Below, in pieces: positions 1 through 10,970 of a stretch of DNA of 64,000 nucleotides. The notes beneath the pieces are model-generated. The model had not been told where the DNA came from, did not search any database, and was given only the letters and a program-made list of their open reading frames with translations. The stretch is from NCBI RefSeq assembly GCF_900188385.1, contig NZ_FZOI01000007.1, positions 1-64,000 of the forward strand, written 5' to 3'. How positions within the stretch are numbered: the first letter of the stretch is position 1; each line of letters opens with the position of its first letter. A program made the translations under genes and the position numbers. This DNA comes from Azospirillum sp. RU38E. Lineage in GTDB: Bacteria; Pseudomonadota; Alphaproteobacteria; Azospirillales; Azospirillaceae.

Positions 1-468
1 CCGCTCCGGCGCTGTCGCATAACTGCCGGTGAACAGTTCGACATACAGATCCTGCAGGCGTGACGGCTGCGCGGTGAACTTGTGATAACGCCGGTTGGCC
101 TCCTCGAAACGCCGCTCCAGCCGGCCCAGCGTCGAACTCCCGGCCAGCGCCGGCAACGGCGCGCCACCCGCTATCCGCGGCCTGGCTGCCGCCGTCACCT
201 TCAACAGCGGATCGTGGCGCATCCGGTCGTGATCGTTGAGGTCCTCGTACCCCAGCGCCATGGCGATGACCCGCTGCGCCAGCAGATCGGGCAGCGCATG
301 CGTCACCTGCTTACGGTTGCGTCGGTCCTCAAAGCAGGCCGCCATCCGCTCAAACAAATTCAGCCGACCGGCCACCTCACGCAACAGCAGCCCGCCCGCA
401 TCCGAGGTGATTTCTCCCCCGTCAAACGCCCCCATGACCACCCGCCGACCATGATCCGCAAACCGCAT
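1..468 (-). CDS. IS1380-family transposase, N-terminal part, runs off the left edge
   Basis: The reverse strand is open from ATG 468 to the window edge (156 codons). It reads FDGGEITSDAGGLLLRE near residues 16-32, then LAQRVIAMALGYEDLNDHD and RHDPLLK. These are the usual N-terminal blocks of IS1380-type DDE transposases, so this is the 5' third of an insertion sequence whose catalytic part lies outside. The visible part has no frameshift or stop. GTG 480 and TTG 504 are alternative in-frame starts. The sequence upstream of the start turns AT-rich (about 485-545) and probably holds the element end, but I cannot define the terminal inverted repeat without the other end. Confidence 0.85.
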   Translation of the reverse strand, partial: MRFADHGRRVVMGAFDGGEITSDAGGLLLREVAGRLNLFERMAACFEDRRNRKQVTHALPDLLAQRVIAMALGYEDLNDHDRMRHDPLLKVTAAARPRIAGGAPLPALAGSSTLGRLERRFEEANRRYHKFTAQPSRLQDLYVELFTGSYATAPER

Positions 469-610
469 CCCGAAAAACACCCTGTAAATTCTTAACCGCT
501 CCAAAATAAGGGTAATTACTTGTTATCAAAAATAAATCCGGAAAAATGCCGGCAACCGGTGACAAATCCGGGGTAAAGGTCGATAATCCCATCCCGCGTC
601 ATCGTTCAAC

Positions 611-619
611 GGGGGGGGG
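611..619 (+). repeat. Nine-G homopolymer at the ribosome-binding position
   Basis: Nine consecutive G residues end two bases before the ATG of the lipoprotein at 621. No other Shine-Dalgarno-like sequence is close, so the tract probably serves as, or overlaps, the ribosome binding site. Homopolymers of this length slip during replication in other bacteria, and slippage here would change the spacing to the start codon. Confidence 0.6.
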
Positions 620-620
620 C

Positions 621-1442
621 ATGCGTGGGTCACTGATCGTCGCTTGTCTGGCTGTACTGCTGGCCGGTTGTGCCGGGCAACCGGCATCGGGGGTGAAGGC
701 ATCGGCCACGGCCAGCGACGCCGCGGCAGCGGCATCCCCCGCTGATCTCTATGCCGCCTCCCTGCACGCGGTGGCGGTGACGGGACCGGCGGTGATCGGT
801 CCGGGCCTGCTGCGCATTGCCGCGGATAACCCTGATTTGGTCTGGCGTGATGGTCCTGCCGGGCGGCAGGTGCTGGTCGCCTCCACCATGTCCACCAGTT
901 CGTACCAGAAATATTACGAGGGCAAGCCCACCGGTGGCCCCAGCGGCTGGGGCCAGATCTGGGTGACGGCGGTGCCGCAGCTGCGCGGCTTCTGTCAGGC
1001 GGCGGCGGGCGACGCGACGGCCAAGACGGAACGGGTGGTGCAATGGCTGGGCCTGAACCCCGCCGTGCCCTATGCCCAGGTGGTGGAAATGTGGATCGAC
1101 CCGGCCCAACTGGCCCGCCCCTGCCCGCTCACCGATGTGACCGTCAGCACCTGCACCCTGGATGATGCCAGCACCGTCTCCCGCCCCACCTGCACGGCGG
1201 GGGATACGGCCTGCGGGGAGCGCCAATCCTATTGGGACTGGTTTTCCGGCAATATGCGCCAGAACCTGAAGGAAGGCGGCGCCCCCTGGACCCGGCTTGG
1301 CTACACCTTCGACTGGAAGCCCAAACAGGGCGGCGGGTTTGAACGCTATGGTGCCAGCGAATTCATCCTGAAACCGGGGGCGAAATACGAGGTGAAGGCG
1401 GCCTATATGCTGGCGGATTATTGCGCGTCGCCGGGGGCGTGA
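621..1442 (+). CDS. Lipoprotein of unknown function
   Basis: 273 residues from ATG 621. The N-terminus is a lipoprotein signal with lipobox LLAGC (Cys at about residue 14), followed by an Ala/Ser-rich linker, so the protein is predicted to be anchored in a membrane on the periplasmic side. The mature domain is rich in Trp and Tyr and has six to eight cysteines (for example CPLTDVTVSTC, CTAGDTACGE), which may form disulfides. I do not recognise the family. The reading frame is open upstream to ATG 546, but the signal peptide fixes the start at 621. A run of nine G (611-619) lies exactly where the ribosome binding site should be. It stands alone beside the insertion sequence. Confidence 0.75.
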   Translation: MRGSLIVACLAVLLAGCAGQPASGVKASATASDAAAAASPADLYAASLHAVAVTGPAVIGPGLLRIAADNPDLVWRDGPAGRQVLVASTMSTSSYQKYYEGKPTGGPSGWGQIWVTAVPQLRGFCQAAAGDATAKTERVVQWLGLNPAVPYAQVVEMWIDPAQLARPCPLTDVTVSTCTLDDASTVSRPTCTAGDTACGERQSYWDWFSGNMRQNLKEGGAPWTRLGYTFDWKPKQGGGFERYGASEFILKPGAKYEVKAAYMLADYCASPGA

Positions 1443-1536
1443 TAGCTTGAAACGGCTTGTTCGGCGCACCATAAGCTGATCCATGAGAAGCGGACCGCGC
1501 TGACCCCGCAGCGCGATGAGAGCAGGAGTGGCACCG

Positions 1537-1755
1537 ATGCCAACATTTGACTTCAGCCACTTGACGGCGGCTGAAAAAATCGCTTTGGCTGACGAACTTC
1601 TGGCCAGCATTGATCCGGAGGATATTCCCCTGACCGAAGCGCAGGCCGCCGAGATCGACCGCCGCCTTGCTACGCTGGATCAGGATATCAAACAGGGCCA
1701 GGACGCTTTTGCGGTTTATGAAGAATTGACGGCCCGCTATCGCAATGCGGGTTGA
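1537..1755 (+). CDS. Antitoxin, addiction-module component family (TA pair 1)
   Basis: 72 residues. The N-terminal block DFSHLTAAEKIALADELL and SIDPEDIPLTEAQ match the small addiction-module antitoxins that pair with RelE/ParE toxins. ATG 1537 is chosen because AGGAG at 1524-1528 sits eight bases upstream; the in-frame ATG 1516 has no such site. The gene overlaps the toxin start at 1745 by 11 bases, which suggests translational coupling. The protein is expected to bind and neutralise the toxin and repress the operon. The second module at 18.7-19.2 kb carries a clear paralogue (DFSHL, EL.DSLEPENVPLS). Confidence 0.85.
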   Translation: MPTFDFSHLTAAEKIALADELLASIDPEDIPLTEAQAAEIDRRLATLDQDIKQGQDAFAVYEELTARYRNAG

Positions 1756-2037
1756 GCTGACGCCCGCTGCCAAAGCCGAGCTTGCCGAGGCCCTCGACTG
1801 GTACGACGATCAGCACCCGGATTTGGGCAAACGGTTTATGGGGGAGTTTCGCGCCCTTGCCCTGCGCCTGTCGGAGCACCCTCGCCTTTTCCCGACCGTG
1901 CGCGGCGCAGTCCGCCGGGCGGGGTTTCATCGCTTTCCCTATGGCCTCTTCTTCCGCATCCAAGGTGATTCGTGGAGGTGTTTGCCTGCTTCCATGCCCG
2001 CCGCCATCCACGCTGGTGGCAACGCCGCGTGAAATAA
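1745..2037 (+). pseudogene. RelE/ParE-type toxin with a C-terminal frameshift (TA pair 1)
   Basis: From ATG 1745 the frame encodes a RelE/ParE-fold toxin: LTPAAKAELAEALDWYDDQ, then FPTVRGAVRRAGFHRFPYGLFFRIQGD. At about 1970-1972 the expected last strand is lost from this frame, which runs on to a stop at 2032 with unrelated residues. Reading from 1972 in the +1 frame restores VEVFACFHARRHPRWWQRR and a TAA at 2035-2037. This aligns with the end of the intact paralogue at 18.7 kb (YILACAHTRRDPRHR). One missing base, most simply a G in GATTCGTGG, explains it. The toxin is therefore probably inactive while its antitoxin is intact. A sequencing error cannot be excluded. Confidence 0.8.
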
Positions 2038-2138
2038 TCGCCGAATGCACGACCTCGTCCCCCTGTGACGGCGCGCGTTGACCCCGCCCCCTCCACGGCC
2101 CCACACTGGCGGAGATAAACCGCCAGGAGGGTAAGCCG

Positions 2139-4517
2139 TTGAAGGAGAAGGAGCTGCGCATCGCGCTCGTCTGCTATGGCGGGGTCAGTCTGGCCGTTTA
2201 CATGCATGGCGTAACCAAGGAGCTGTGGAAGCTGGTGCGGGCCAGCCATGGGCTGCACGCCCCGCCGCACGGCCCCGTGCAGGCCCCGCAGGATACAGAG
2301 GTGGTGTATCGCGGCCTGCTGGCCGATCTGCTGCCGGACCTGTCGCTGCGGGTGCTGGTGGATGTGGCGGCGGGGGCCAGTGCGGGGGGCATCAATGCCG
2401 TGCTGCTGGCCCGCGCCATCGCCCATGATCTGGACCTGGAACCGTTGACCCGGCTGTGGCTGGAAAATGCCGATGTCACCGCTCTGTTGACGCCCGATCA
2501 CAAGGCCGGGCGCTGGAGCAAATGGTTCATGCGGCCCTTGCTCTGGCTCTGGTTCCGCCGTTTCACCAACATGGCGCCGGACGAGGAAACGCGGGACAAG
2601 CTGTCCTTCTTCGTGCGCTCGCGCTGGTTCTCCCCGCCGTTCGACGGCAAGCGGCTGATGGAATTCCTGCTGGATGCCGCCCGCGCCATGGGCAAGAGCG
2701 GGGCCAGGCCCGATGCCAGCCTGATGCCGCGCGGCCTGCCGCTTTCGCTCTATATCACCGCCACCGATTTCCATGGCTATACCACCCGCATCCCCGCCCA
2801 TGACCCGCCGGAAATCGCCGAGCGGGAGCATCGCCATCGGTTCAGCTTCCGTTACCGGCGCGGCGGGGCTGGCGATGTCGAAAGCGACTTCACCGATGGC
2901 GATGTGCCGGGGCTGGTGTTCGCCGCCCGCGCGTCCGCCAGCTATCCCGGTGCCTTCCCCCCGGCGCAGATCCGGCAGATGGACCATCTGCTGCATGAAA
3001 GGGCGGAGACCTGGGAAGGTCGCGCCCGGTTTTTTGAGCGGAATTTCGCCGAATATCGCCGCCATGGTGCCGACCCGGAACAGGCCAGCTTCATCGACGG
3101 GTCGGTGCTGAACAACAAACCCTTTGCCGCCGCCCTGGCCGCCATCGCCGGTCGCCCCGCCTATCGGGAGGTTGACCGGCGCATGGTCTATATCGACCCC
3201 AAGCCGGCAGTTCCCAATGGCGCGGCCAAGCCGGAACCGCCGGGATTCTTCCGCACCATCCGGGGGGCCTTGTCGGATATTCCCCGCAATGAACCGGTGC
3301 GGGATGAGTTGCTGGCCATTGCCGGGCGCAATGCGCGGGTGGAACGGCTGCGCGGCCTGTTGGATGCCGCCCGCCCGCGCGTGGCGGAACAGGTGGCCCG
3401 CGTGGTGGGCGGCCCGTTGCCCGATGCGCCCAGCATCGAACAGGTGCGGCATTGGCGCGATGCGGCCAGCCGCGCCGCCGCGTCGCAGGCCGGTTTTGCC
3501 TATGAAGCCTATCTGCGGCTGAAGATTGAAGGGGCGCTGGAAGGGCTGGCGCGGGTGCTGGCCCCCTGTCTGGGTCGGGGTGATGCGGTGGGTAGGGCCA
3601 CCATGCAGGCGGCCCTGCATGAATGGGCCAAGGCGCGCGGCGTGCTGCCCGACCGGATCGACACCCCGCCGGAGGTGGAAACCGGCCCGGCCGACAGCGC
3701 CCCACCCTGGGTGCGCTTCCTGCGCGATTTCGATGTCGCCTTCCGCGACCGCCGCCTGCGCTTCCTGATCCGCGAGTTGAACGGCCTCTATGCCGTGGTG
3801 GGGGAGGGGGAGTTCACCGATACGCGCCACAGCGATCTGGATGAGATGAAGGCCGGGCTCTACAGCGCCCTGGAACGGCTGCCCCATGCTATCGGTCTGG
3901 ACATGCTGAATGCCGGGGAACGGTCGGCGCTGAACCACCTGCTGCGCGGCGATGGCAATCGCCCGCCGGGGCCGGCAGCGCTGGATCAGGCGCTGGAACG
4001 GCTGGCCGCCGTCTGGAACCTGGAGGCCCAGTCGGTGGAGGTGGATGAGATTTTCGCCCTGATGGGGCTGAACTATCTGGGGCCCAGTGCCCGCGCGCGG
4101 GTGTTTGAGGCCTATCTGGGCTTCGCCTTCTGGGATGTGCTGACCTTTTCCACCAGCGGCTGGGTGGAGCTGGATGAATTCCACGCCATCAAGGTGGACC
4201 GGATCGGCCCGCCCGATGCCCGGCTGCTGCGCCGGGGTGGGGCCCCGGTGGAACTGCGCAGCGCCCGGATGAATGCCTTTGGCGGCTTTTTCAGCCGGCA
4301 GGACCGGGCGCTGGATTATGTGCTGGGCCGGCTGCACGCCGCGGAACGCTGCATCGACCTGCTGGTGGATGCCGGCGGGCTGAGCCTGACGGAAGCCCGC
4401 ATCAACGCCCATAAACTGCGCGCCTTCCACGCCATCCTGCAGGCGGAGGAGGCGCGATTCGGCTGTGGGCATCCGGCGATGGAGCAAATCCGGAAATGGG
4501 TGGAGGCGTGTGGGTAG
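2139..4517 (+). CDS. Patatin-like phospholipase/lipid acyl hydrolase (large, DUF3376-type)
   Basis: 792 residues from a TTG start at 2139; AGGAGGG at 2124-2130 is well placed and no ATG fits. The patatin fold is marked by the glycine-rich oxyanion block CYGGVSLA (about 12-19), the nucleophile elbow GASAG with Ser81, and the catalytic Asp in FIDGSVLNNKPF (about 318). About 450 further residues follow, as in the long bacterial patatin-like proteins with a DUF3376-type tail. It is expected to cleave acyl chains from membrane lipids; no signal peptide is seen, so it is cytosolic or membrane-associated. It stands alone downstream of TA pair 1, so its target is unknown. Confidence 0.85.
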   Translation: MKEKELRIALVCYGGVSLAVYMHGVTKELWKLVRASHGLHAPPHGPVQAPQDTEVVYRGLLADLLPDLSLRVLVDVAAGASAGGINAVLLARAIAHDLDLEPLTRLWLENADVTALLTPDHKAGRWSKWFMRPLLWLWFRRFTNMAPDEETRDKLSFFVRSRWFSPPFDGKRLMEFLLDAARAMGKSGARPDASLMPRGLPLSLYITATDFHGYTTRIPAHDPPEIAEREHRHRFSFRYRRGGAGDVESDFTDGDVPGLVFAARASASYPGAFPPAQIRQMDHLLHERAETWEGRARFFERNFAEYRRHGADPEQASFIDGSVLNNKPFAAALAAIAGRPAYREVDRRMVYIDPKPAVPNGAAKPEPPGFFRTIRGALSDIPRNEPVRDELLAIAGRNARVERLRGLLDAARPRVAEQVARVVGGPLPDAPSIEQVRHWRDAASRAAASQAGFAYEAYLRLKIEGALEGLARVLAPCLGRGDAVGRATMQAALHEWAKARGVLPDRIDTPPEVETGPADSAPPWVRFLRDFDVAFRDRRLRFLIRELNGLYAVVGEGEFTDTRHSDLDEMKAGLYSALERLPHAIGLDMLNAGERSALNHLLRGDGNRPPGPAALDQALERLAAVWNLEAQSVEVDEIFALMGLNYLGPSARARVFEAYLGFAFWDVLTFSTSGWVELDEFHAIKVDRIGPPDARLLRRGGAPVELRSARMNAFGGFFSRQDRALDYVLGRLHAAERCIDLLVDAGGLSLTEARINAHKLRAFHAILQAEEARFGCGHPAMEQIRKWVEACG

Positions 4518-4526
4518 GGCACCGCC

Positions 4527-4835
4527 CTATTCCGGGTCCACCAGCAGAAACGCCCCGCTTCCCCCCGGCTCTATCGCATGGGGCACACCGGCCGGGATCA
4601 GTTGGAAATCACCGGCCCGAAGCGGCAGCACCTGTTCACCCAGGCGCAGCCGGATGGCGCCCGCCAGCATCAACAGTGCCTCGGGATAGGTTGGGTGCAC
4701 CTCTTCCGCCAGTCCCGCCGGATCAACCTGAAACAGCTTGATCCGGGCTGCCGGCATATCGGCCAATATTCTGGATGCCCAACCCGGCCCCAATCCGGCT
4801 GCCGCGTCCAGCATGTTTACAGGACTTGTTCCCAT
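4527..4835 (-). CDS. Small cupin-domain protein
   Basis: A single-domain cupin of 102 residues from ATG 4835. The sequence HPTYPEALLMLAGAIRLRLG and LRAGDFQLIPAGVPHAIEP gives the two conserved cupin strands with the G.....PAG.PH motif, though the first metal motif is incomplete. ATG 4847 and 4814 are alternatives; 4835 has GGGAA five bases upstream. It lies directly downstream of secA behind a terminator (4849-4873), so it probably has limited read-through expression or its own promoter. Function, perhaps small-molecule binding, cannot be assigned. Confidence 0.75.
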   Translation of the reverse strand: MGTSPVNMLDAAAGLGPGWASRILADMPAARIKLFQVDPAGLAEEVHPTYPEALLMLAGAIRLRLGEQVLPLRAGDFQLIPAGVPHAIEPGGSGAFLLVDPE

Positions 4836-4848
4836 CCGCGTTCCCATG

Positions 4849-4873
4849 AAAAAGGCCGGGGTTGCCCCCGGCC
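4849..4873 (-). terminator. Intrinsic terminator of secA
   Basis: Perfect 8-bp stem GGCCGGGG/CCCCGGCC with a TTGC loop (4854-4873). On the reverse strand it is followed by five T, just after the secA stop at 4880. Confidence 0.85.
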
Positions 4874-4879
4874 TGTTCA

Positions 4880-7636
<2,757 letters not shown>

Positions 7637-8033
7637 GGAGAACTCCGCGAAGCATAAAGGCAGGAAGGTGAAGAATACGGAACACACCAAACCCGGATCG
7701 GCCGTCACCGGCCGCCGGGACAAGGGCACCGTCCCCGTCAAGACAGGGGCCGGCACCGGTGACAGATAAGACCGCTTCGCCTTCCGGTCAACGTGGCTTC
7801 ACTCAATCCAGCCGCCCGCTGTTGATTTTGGGTGGAAGATGACAGTCTTTTAACGCCATTTTCCGGCCCCGTGATGGCATGGTCTTGCCGGGGCATGGGC
7901 ACTCATGCTTTATGCGGACAGTCCTGGCGGGGCCCTTTTCGGGGATAGCCGGTCGGGCTGGGTGAATAGATTTCGTGGAAAGCTGGCGGACCTACTGGCC
8001 GGCCCAGCCTTTGATGTGAGGGAAATTCCTAAG
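7637..8033. other. Divergent intergenic region secA / parvulin
   Basis: 397 bp that must hold both outward promoters. I see no convincing small gene; the open frames here are upstream extensions of the two flanking genes with GC-rich, non-conserved sequence. A T-rich patch at 7845-7865 is the best place for a promoter of the rightward gene, but no clear -35/-10 pair can be named. Confidence 0.5.
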
Positions 8034-8954
8034 ATGCTGGTCAAGACGATGCGTGCCGCCCTGGTTGTCGCCATGACGACGGCCGCGCTGGGTTCTGTTT
8101 CCATGACCGCCCTGGCGCAGGACGCCAAGGCCCCCGCCGACAAGAAGGCCGCCCCGTCGCTGGCCGACGATCCGGTGGTCGCCCGCGTGAATGGCAAGGA
8201 GATCAAGCGCTCCGACGTGCTGGCCTCGCTGCAGCAGCTGGGGCCGGAAGCGCAGAATTACCCGGTGCAGATGATCTATCCGCAGCTGCTGGAACAGCTG
8301 GTCCAGTCCGAACTGGTGTCGGAGGCCGGTTACAAGGCCAAGCTGCAGGACAGCGCCGAGGTGAAGAAGCGCCTGAAGGAGGCTGAACAGCAGTTCGTTC
8401 AGCAGGCCTGGCTGCGCGCCGAGATCGACAAGCGCATGACCCAGGACAAGCTGAAGGTTGCCTATGACAAGTGGGTCAAGGCCAACCCGCCGCAGGATGA
8501 AGTGCGCGCCCGCCATATCTTGGTGAAGACCAAGGAAGAGGCCGACGCCATCATCAAGCAGCTGAAGGGTGGCGCCGATTTCGCCAAGCTGGCCGGTGAG
8601 AAGGGCACGGATGGCACCAAGACCAATGGTGGCGATCTGGGTTACTTCGTGAAGGACCAGATGGTGAAGGAATTCGCCGAGGCCGCCTTCGCCATGAAGC
8701 CCGGCGACCTGAGCCAGACCCCGGTGAAGACCGAGTTCGGCTATCACGTCATCAAGGTTGAGGATAAGCGCAAGCAGACCCTGCCGACCTTTGACCAGGC
8801 CGCCCCGCAGCTGCGCTCCGCCGTGGCGCAGGATATCGCCGAAGAGGTGATCCAGGGCCTGCGCAAGGGTGCGAAGGTGGAAACCTTCAACATCGATGGC
8901 GGCCCGATGCCGGCCGCCCCGGCGGCCCCCGCCGCTCCGGCGGAAAAGAAGTAA
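8034..8954 (+). CDS. Exported parvulin-type peptidyl-prolyl isomerase
   Basis: 306 residues from ATG 8034 (GAGGGA upstream). A signal peptide (about 1-30, ending at SMTALAQD) sends it to the periplasm. An N-terminal SurA-like helical segment is followed by a parvulin domain at about 155-255: RARHILVKTKEEAD, GGDLGYFVKDQMVKEFAEAAF and TEFGYHVIKVED. The C-terminus is an Ala/Pro-rich tail. It is expected to isomerise prolyl bonds and chaperone exported proteins, which suits its place next to secA. Similar proteins are named PrsA or PpiC-like; I give no symbol because paralogues are common. A strong terminator follows. Confidence 0.93.
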   Translation: MLVKTMRAALVVAMTTAALGSVSMTALAQDAKAPADKKAAPSLADDPVVARVNGKEIKRSDVLASLQQLGPEAQNYPVQMIYPQLLEQLVQSELVSEAGYKAKLQDSAEVKKRLKEAEQQFVQQAWLRAEIDKRMTQDKLKVAYDKWVKANPPQDEVRARHILVKTKEEADAIIKQLKGGADFAKLAGEKGTDGTKTNGGDLGYFVKDQMVKEFAEAAFAMKPGDLSQTPVKTEFGYHVIKVEDKRKQTLPTFDQAAPQLRSAVAQDIAEEVIQGLRKGAKVETFNIDGGPMPAAPAAPAAPAEKK

Positions 8955-8962
8955 GGCCTATC

Positions 8963-8989
8963 GGGGGACGGTTCGCCGTCCCCCTTTTT
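8963..8989 (+). terminator. Intrinsic terminator of the parvulin gene
   Basis: 9-bp perfect stem GGGGGACGG/CCGTCCCCC with TTCG loop, followed by five T, starting nine bases after the stop codon. Confidence 0.92.
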
Positions 8990-9040
8990 GCTTCTGGGGT
9001 GTTTTTAGGAATTTCCCCTGCCATTTTATGCGCTTAACCG

Positions 9041-9067
9041 TCATTCCCGCCTTCGCGGGAATGACGG
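9041..9067. repeat. REP-like palindrome
   Basis: CGTCATTCCCGCC and GGGAATGACG form an inverted repeat around TTCGC. Sequences of this type are frequent intergenic repeats in Proteobacteria. A decayed relative lies at 53959-54028 after truB. It lies in the 178-bp gap between the parvulin and MOSC genes. Confidence 0.7.
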
Positions 9068-9132
9068 TGGTGAAGCGTTAGTGACGTTGCTGAACGCTGG
9101 GTCGTGGGTAAAGCACCCCAGGAAACAGACGC

Positions 9133-9897
9133 TCAATCCAGAACGCGTACCGGGTCACCCGCCGTCACGGTGCCGCCTTCCACCACCATGGCATAGACAC
9201 CGCAGATGACGTGGTTGAAGCCGGTCTTCAGCGCCTTGATCAGCGGCATGTCGCGTTCACCGGTGCTGGGATTGACCTCCACCGCCGCGCAGCGGGTGAT
9301 GGTCTTGAACACCTCCAGCACCGTATCGCCGACGGCGATGCGCTTGCCCACCCACTGCATCTCCGCCCAGGCCGGCAGGCCCGCCAAATGCAGATTGCCG
9401 CGAAAGCGCAGCGGATCGACCGGGGCCTGGGTGACGCGGCCAATATCCTTCACGCTGGCCAGATTGATCAGCGAGACGGCCTTTTCCGGAATGTCGGTGA
9501 AATTATGCGCTGCCGACTCCACCAGCTTATAGGGGCCGGGGGCGGCACTGCCATCCATGTAGGCGGACAGAAACTGATCGATCAGCATCCGGCCGGTCGG
9601 CGTATCAATCCGCCCGCGCGCCACCGGCTTGCCCGCCCGGTTCAGCACCAGCTGGCAGATGGCCGGATCATAGGTTGCCACCAGGGTCGCCAGTTTCTCA
9701 TCCCGGACCAGGGCCAGGAAGTTGGTCTTTGGCTTCCAGGCCGGGGCCGTGGCGTCGAAATTGCTGGCCCGGTGCAGGATGGCGAAACGCCGATCCTGCG
9801 GCAGGCATTCCCCCGGTGACAAGGAAACGCTGTCCAGCTTTTGGGCGGACAGGCTCTTGACCGGGTAATAATGGATGGCGTCGAGGGTCACAGACAT
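9133..9897 (-). CDS. MOSC-domain protein
   Basis: 254 residues. The N-terminal beta-barrel starts with AIHYYPVKSLSAQKLDSVSL, as in MOSC N domains, and the C-terminal MOSC core carries FRGNLHLAGLPAWAEMQWVGKRIAVGD and a conserved cysteine in ITRCAAVEVNP. Family members bind or transfer the molybdenum cofactor sulfur or act on N-hydroxylated substrates such as in mARC-type systems; the exact substrate is unknown. It is a single gene without close co-oriented neighbours. Confidence 0.9.
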   Translation of the reverse strand: MSVTLDAIHYYPVKSLSAQKLDSVSLSPGECLPQDRRFAILHRASNFDATAPAWKPKTNFLALVRDEKLATLVATYDPAICQLVLNRAGKPVARGRIDTPTGRMLIDQFLSAYMDGSAAPGPYKLVESAAHNFTDIPEKAVSLINLASVKDIGRVTQAPVDPLRFRGNLHLAGLPAWAEMQWVGKRIAVGDTVLEVFKTITRCAAVEVNPSTGERDMPLIKALKTGFNHVICGVYAMVVEGGTVTAGDPVRVLD

Positions 9898-10012
9898 GAT
9901 GGCTACAGCTTAAGCGGGCGGGGTGGGCGCTTGTCAATCGTACCGTTGGACTATGAAGGGCCGGTTACGATGGAATTTCCCAAAAGATAAAGTGCCCCCG
10001 CCCGTAAGCCCC

Positions 10013-10807
10013 TTACCCCAGCAGGGTCTCCGCCTCGCGCAGGAACGCGTCGTCCAGGGTGGGCGGGGAGATATCCACCCCTTCCGACAGCCGCGCCACC
10101 ACCTGGCGCAATACCTCCACCCGTGCATACCATTTGGCATCGGCCGGGATCAGGTGCCAGGGCGCGTGCTTGGTATGGGTGCGGTCGAACATCTGGTTGG
10201 TCGCCAGCTCATATTGCGGGCGGCGGGCGCGGTTGCGCAGATCTTCGGACGTCAGCTTCCAGCGCTTATAGGGATTGTGCAGCCGTTCACGGAAGCGGCG
10301 GCGCTGTTCATCCTCGCTGATATGCAGGAACAGCTTCACGATCCGCACGCCATCATCGATCAACAACCGCTCAAACTCGTTGATCTCATCATAGGCGCGC
10401 TGCCATTCCGACGGTTTGGCAAAGCCTTCCACCCGTTCCACCAGCACCCGGCCGTACCAGGAACGGTCGAAAATGGCGAAGGTGCCGGGTTCCGGCAGGC
10501 GCTGCCAGAAGCGCCACAGATAATGCCGGCCCTGTTCCTGCGGCAGCGGGGCGGCAATGGGCCAGACATGGGCGCCGCGCGGGTCCAGTGTTTCGGTCAG
10601 CCGGCGGATGGCCCCCCCCTTGCCGGCAGCGTCCCAGCCTTCAAACACCAGAATGGCGCGCCGCTTGGAATGCCAATAGGCCTGCTGGACATGCATCACC
10701 TGTTCCTGCAGGGATTCCAGCTCCTTCAGATAGGCGGCCTTGTCGACGAACCGGTGTTCCTTCATATCCAGCTTGTCGAGATGCGGGGCGGCGTGGCTAT
10801 TTCCCAT
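10013..10807 (-). CDS. Polyphosphate kinase 2 family protein
   Basis: 264 residues. It shows the PPK2 nucleotide-kinase core: Walker A FEGWDAAGKGG (about 55-65), the lid and Walker B region FDRSWYGRVLVERVEGF, and the conserved W in NPYKRWKLT. PPK2 enzymes transfer phosphate between polyphosphate and nucleoside mono- or diphosphates. The single-domain length and N-terminal extension fit the class that phosphorylates NDP or NMP, but the class cannot be fixed by eye. ATG 10807 has GGGAG upstream. It is divergent from the M3 peptidase gene. Confidence 0.92.
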   Translation of the reverse strand: MGNSHAAPHLDKLDMKEHRFVDKAAYLKELESLQEQVMHVQQAYWHSKRRAILVFEGWDAAGKGGAIRRLTETLDPRGAHVWPIAAPLPQEQGRHYLWRFWQRLPEPGTFAIFDRSWYGRVLVERVEGFAKPSEWQRAYDEINEFERLLIDDGVRIVKLFLHISEDEQRRRFRERLHNPYKRWKLTSEDLRNRARRPQYELATNQMFDRTHTKHAPWHLIPADAKWYARVEVLRQVVARLSEGVDISPPTLDDAFLREAETLLG

Positions 10808-10970
10808 GGCGCGTGGAACTCCCTTCAGCGATGAACCGGGTTGGCGCGGTCGTGACCGTGGCTCTATTGTAACGATTTGGTTTCAGGCCTTGCCATGGAA
10901 AGCGGCATGGCCGACCCATGGAAATTCGGCAATCCAAGGGGCAAAAGCCCTGGCAAAAAGGAACGGCACG

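Noticed and set aside
1960-1985. Programmed frameshift in toxin 1
   Set aside because: No slippery heptamer or stimulatory hairpin is seen at the shift point; a single-base deletion is simpler.
1836-4487. Long open frame (883 codons) on the reverse strand across the patatin gene
   Set aside because: Antisense shadow of a GC-rich gene: low-complexity composition rich in His, Gln, Gly and Arg, no recognisable domain, and the forward patatin frame has full motifs.
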